A stretch of DNA of 7,060 nt, taken from NCBI GenBank assembly GCA_900542245.1, contig UQMQ01000117.1, forward strand, positions 1 to 7,060. The letters run 5' to 3'. The notes under the pieces were generated by a model. The model made no database searches. It was not told the origin of the DNA and worked only from the letters and a program-made list of their open reading frames with translations. The stretch comes from an uncultured Eubacteriales bacterium. Its GTDB lineage: Bacteria > Bacillota > Clostridia > Peptostreptococcales > Anaerovoracaceae. A program made the position numbers and the translations under genes. Below, piece after piece: positions 4,926 through 7,060 of this stretch (position 1 is its first letter; each line of letters opens with the position of its first letter).

Positions 4926-7060
4926 ATGAAAAAACGAATCCTATCAGGGTTGTTAGTAGCGGCAATGCTACTCGCATCATTGCCAACAGCCGCATTTGCG
5001 GCGGATGATACGAATGTTGAAGCACCTGACACCGGTGAAACCCAAACGATCCTACCTCAATCAGAGGAGGATGCGGAGCAGTCGACTGTCACCGCGCCAA
5101 GCTATGAAGTATCTACTACAGATGAACTCAGCAACGCGCTGACGGAGATTGCGACAAGAGCCGAGGATGAAGCGACCATTGTGCTGAAGGCGGATGTAAC
5201 GCTTTCCAACGACGCTACAAGCGGATATATTTCATTTTTTGGTGCGAAGGGCAAGCATATTACTGTGAAAAGCGATGAGGGAGAAATGAAGAAACTCCTC
5301 TTTCCTTCTTATGGTATTCTGACCGGTGACTGCACCTTTGATAATGTCAATGTGACCGGAAGCAGACTGTTCTGCAACGGATACCGAACGATTTTTACTG
5401 AAAACGGTCAGATCCATTTGCGCGAAACGCTCTACGGCGGCGGTTACAAAACAACAGTAGACAGCACTTATGTAGTGATTGCCGCCAGCGGCTATATCAA
5501 CCCGTCCTCTTCCAGCGGTCTGCACGATGTGATCGGCGGCTCGTATCAAGGCTCCGTTGAGGGAGATACCTATTTGGAAATCACGGGCGATATTCAAATG
5601 CAGGGCGGCAACCACCTGAACCCCGGCTGCATGAAGGGCGACGGCAGCAGCGGCGATGGCAGGAATGTGCCCAATGTCTATGTCGGCGGCAATGCTACGC
5701 TGATTTATGACAACAAAAATAGTACCGCCGCGTCTCCTGCAATTGAAGGCACATACGGCTGCGAAATGAAGGGGGATGTTACTCTGGATGTTCGTGCAGG
5801 CTGTGTAGCGGGCATTGTCGGTACGGAGGAACCGGTCGATAAATCCATCATTCGCGGTAATTTGCATATCATTGCAGGTAATCCTGCTTATGAGAATACC
5901 GATCAGGTTCTGCGGTTAGGTAGCAACTGGCCGATTATTGGCGCAGGCAATAGCTTTGCTCTCTATCCCGGCGTTGAGGGTAATTATACGGTAGACGGCA
6001 ACATTACGATCGACACCTATGAAAATGCATGGGCATGGGACAAAGGAACGACGCCCACCTCGTATGATCTGCCGGAAATCTACGGAGCCTTGCGCGGTAA
6101 CGTAGGCGGCAATATTACGATCAATGCCCACGGATCTCATGTGCAGAATATTTTCGGTGCAAGTGATTCCGTTGTCCAAGGCTCTGTTACAGTAAATGCA
6201 ACCGATGTTGAGCTGAAAAACAGCGAGTATGAAACCGATGACGATGAGGGCTATATTTTCGGTCTGTGGGAAAGAGGTATCCCAGCTACCGCCAACGGCC
6301 CAGTGACCGTAACGGTAAACGGCGGCGATGTGGGCCTTGTGATGGTTACTGATCAAACCACTGCACCGGCTGGGTCTTCCATCAATGTCACCGGAAAGCC
6401 GAAAATCCGCACCGGTATCCGCGGAACACAGGCAAGCTCCTACTCGACCGAATTCCCGGTTGCCAATGTCTATGACTGTGAGGCAACCATTCCGTTCATC
6501 AAGGGAATGTCGCAGGTCAATATTACCGACAATTCCAGCGTAACTGTTCACACCATGACTAATAATGCTGGCTTGATGGTAGAGGAAGGCAGCACCTTGA
6601 CCACGGATAACGGTCAGGTCTGGATTTGGGGCGATACTGTCATTAACGGCACCTGGGAGCAGCTGCACAGCCAGACCGACAATTACAACGATATTTTTGT
6701 CAACGGCACAACGCAGATTGGCTCCAACGGCCACCTGATCAATCACGGCACAAGCAACCTGAGTGGTGCGGTAACCAACAATGGCGTAATGGCTTTGATG
6801 GGACCGGCTTATTTGCAGAATGATTACACCGCCACCAACGGCGAACTGCGGCTGCCGACAATCGCGCCCGGTGCAAACTACGATACCGGTACGATTCCTG
6901 TACAAATCAAGGGCCTTTCCACCGGCACCACCACGGTCAACACGGTGGACCCCGCTGATTGGCAGACTCTGAAAAAGCCTGCACTTGGTGACAACTACAT
7001 TCTTTCCAAGAAAAACACCGATTCCCCCGCACAGGATGTGTTTGTACTGGGCAATGCCGA
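4926..7060 (+). CDS. Secreted beta-helix-type surface protein, 3'-partial
   Basis: The frame stays open for 711 complete codons and leaves the window without a stop. The start is set by AGGAGG and a classic signal peptide: basic MKKR, a hydrophobic core (residues 5-19) and an AFA-A cleavage site near residues 25-26. An acidic Thr/Glu-rich spacer follows (27-58). Residues 60-95 (YEVSTTDELSNAL, then ATIVLKADVTL) resemble the N-terminal cap of pectate-lyase-like right-handed beta-helices. From about 205 to 490, short strands of G-x-[V/I]-x-[V/I] type recur, such as VYVGGNATLI, MKGDVTLDV, VDGNITIDT, VGGNITINA, VQGSVTVNA and GPVTVTVNGG, fitting solenoid coils. No catalytic motif is recognisable, and any anchor lies beyond the window. 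It is probably an adhesin or polysaccharide-binding protein on the cell surface, of the same general style as the gene upstream. The specific function is unknown. Confidence 0.88.
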   Translation, partial: MKKRILSGLLVAAMLLASLPTAAFAADDTNVEAPDTGETQTILPQSEEDAEQSTVTAPSYEVSTTDELSNALTEIATRAEDEATIVLKADVTLSNDATSGYISFFGAKGKHITVKSDEGEMKKLLFPSYGILTGDCTFDNVNVTGSRLFCNGYRTIFTENGQIHLRETLYGGGYKTTVDSTYVVIAASGYINPSSSSGLHDVIGGSYQGSVEGDTYLEITGDIQMQGGNHLNPGCMKGDGSSGDGRNVPNVYVGGNATLIYDNKNSTAASPAIEGTYGCEMKGDVTLDVRAGCVAGIVGTEEPVDKSIIRGNLHIIAGNPAYENTDQVLRLGSNWPIIGAGNSFALYPGVEGNYTVDGNITIDTYENAWAWDKGTTPTSYDLPEIYGALRGNVGGNITINAHGSHVQNIFGASDSVVQGSVTVNATDVELKNSEYETDDDEGYIFGLWERGIPATANGPVTVTVNGGDVGLVMVTDQTTAPAGSSINVTGKPKIRTGIRGTQASSYSTEFPVANVYDCEATIPFIKGMSQVNITDNSSVTVHTMTNNAGLMVEEGSTLTTDNGQVWIWGDTVINGTWEQLHSQTDNYNDIFVNGTTQIGSNGHLINHGTSNLSGAVTNNGVMALMGPAYLQNDYTATNGELRLPTIAPGANYDTGTIPVQIKGLSTGTTTVNTVDPADWQTLKKPALGDNYILSKKNTDSPAQDVFVLGNA

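Noticed and set aside
4826..5008. 60-codon + strand frame across the leader and start of the second surface gene
   Set aside because: It overlaps the well-supported start at 4926 in another frame and has no ribosome site. Nothing suggests a leader peptide with regulatory codons.
5232..5867. 211-residue open frame on the - strand inside the second surface protein gene
   Set aside because: It lies in exact codon register opposite the real gene. It stays open because the gene rarely uses TTA, CTA and TCA, which read as stops in reverse. It has no plausible ribosome site or recognisable domain.
5916..6905. 329-residue open frame on the - strand inside the second surface protein gene
   Set aside because: Same register as the other antisense frame and the same codon-usage explanation. 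The sense frame has a signal peptide, promoter and ribosome site, so the antisense frame is a shadow.

Overview
The window looks like Bacillota DNA, probably an anaerobic Clostridia-type commensal. Intergenic DNA is AT-rich, the ribosome binding site is a strong AGGAGG, the one visible signal peptide is Gram-positive in style, and there is an IS1634-type transposase. The two host genes encode large modular extracellular proteins with repeats, a Gly/Ser linker and Thr-rich stretches. The genus cannot be named from sequence alone.

Layout: (1) Positions 1-2443, + strand: the 3' part of a large surface protein gene that is open at the left window edge. It ends at a strong intrinsic terminator (2479-2506). 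(2) About 2535-4574, - strand: an insertion sequence of the IS1634 family (IS4-like DDE group). Its 617-residue transposase gene (2647-4500) is full length with catalytic residues in place. Its promoter puts the predicted RNA start on the A of the ATG, so the message is probably leaderless. A terminator-like hairpin (4581-4605) lies just upstream of that promoter and faces inward. The exact IS ends are not resolved. (3) Positions 4605-4925: intergenic DNA with a near-consensus promoter (TTGCAA, 17 bp, TATAAT), a 13-bp dyad over its -35 box, and a leader of about 155 nt holding a terminator-like hairpin. (4) Positions 4926 to the right edge, + strand: the 5' part of a second large secreted protein gene, 711 complete codons without a stop. 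It has a clear signal peptide and repeats suggesting a beta-helix.

The two host genes point the same way and look like neighbouring members of a surface-protein or adhesin cluster. The insertion sequence sits between them in the opposite orientation and leaves the upstream gene's terminator and the downstream gene's promoter in place, so both are probably still expressed. No enzyme active site, LPXTG sorting signal or S-layer homology domain is visible in either. Substrate and anchoring are therefore unknown.

The most unusual signals are regulatory: the leaderless, apparently insulated transposase gene, and the operator-plus-leader arrangement before the second surface gene. The upstream surface gene also changes base composition sharply along its length, which suggests a mosaic origin. 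I did not find convincing evidence of a wholly new system.
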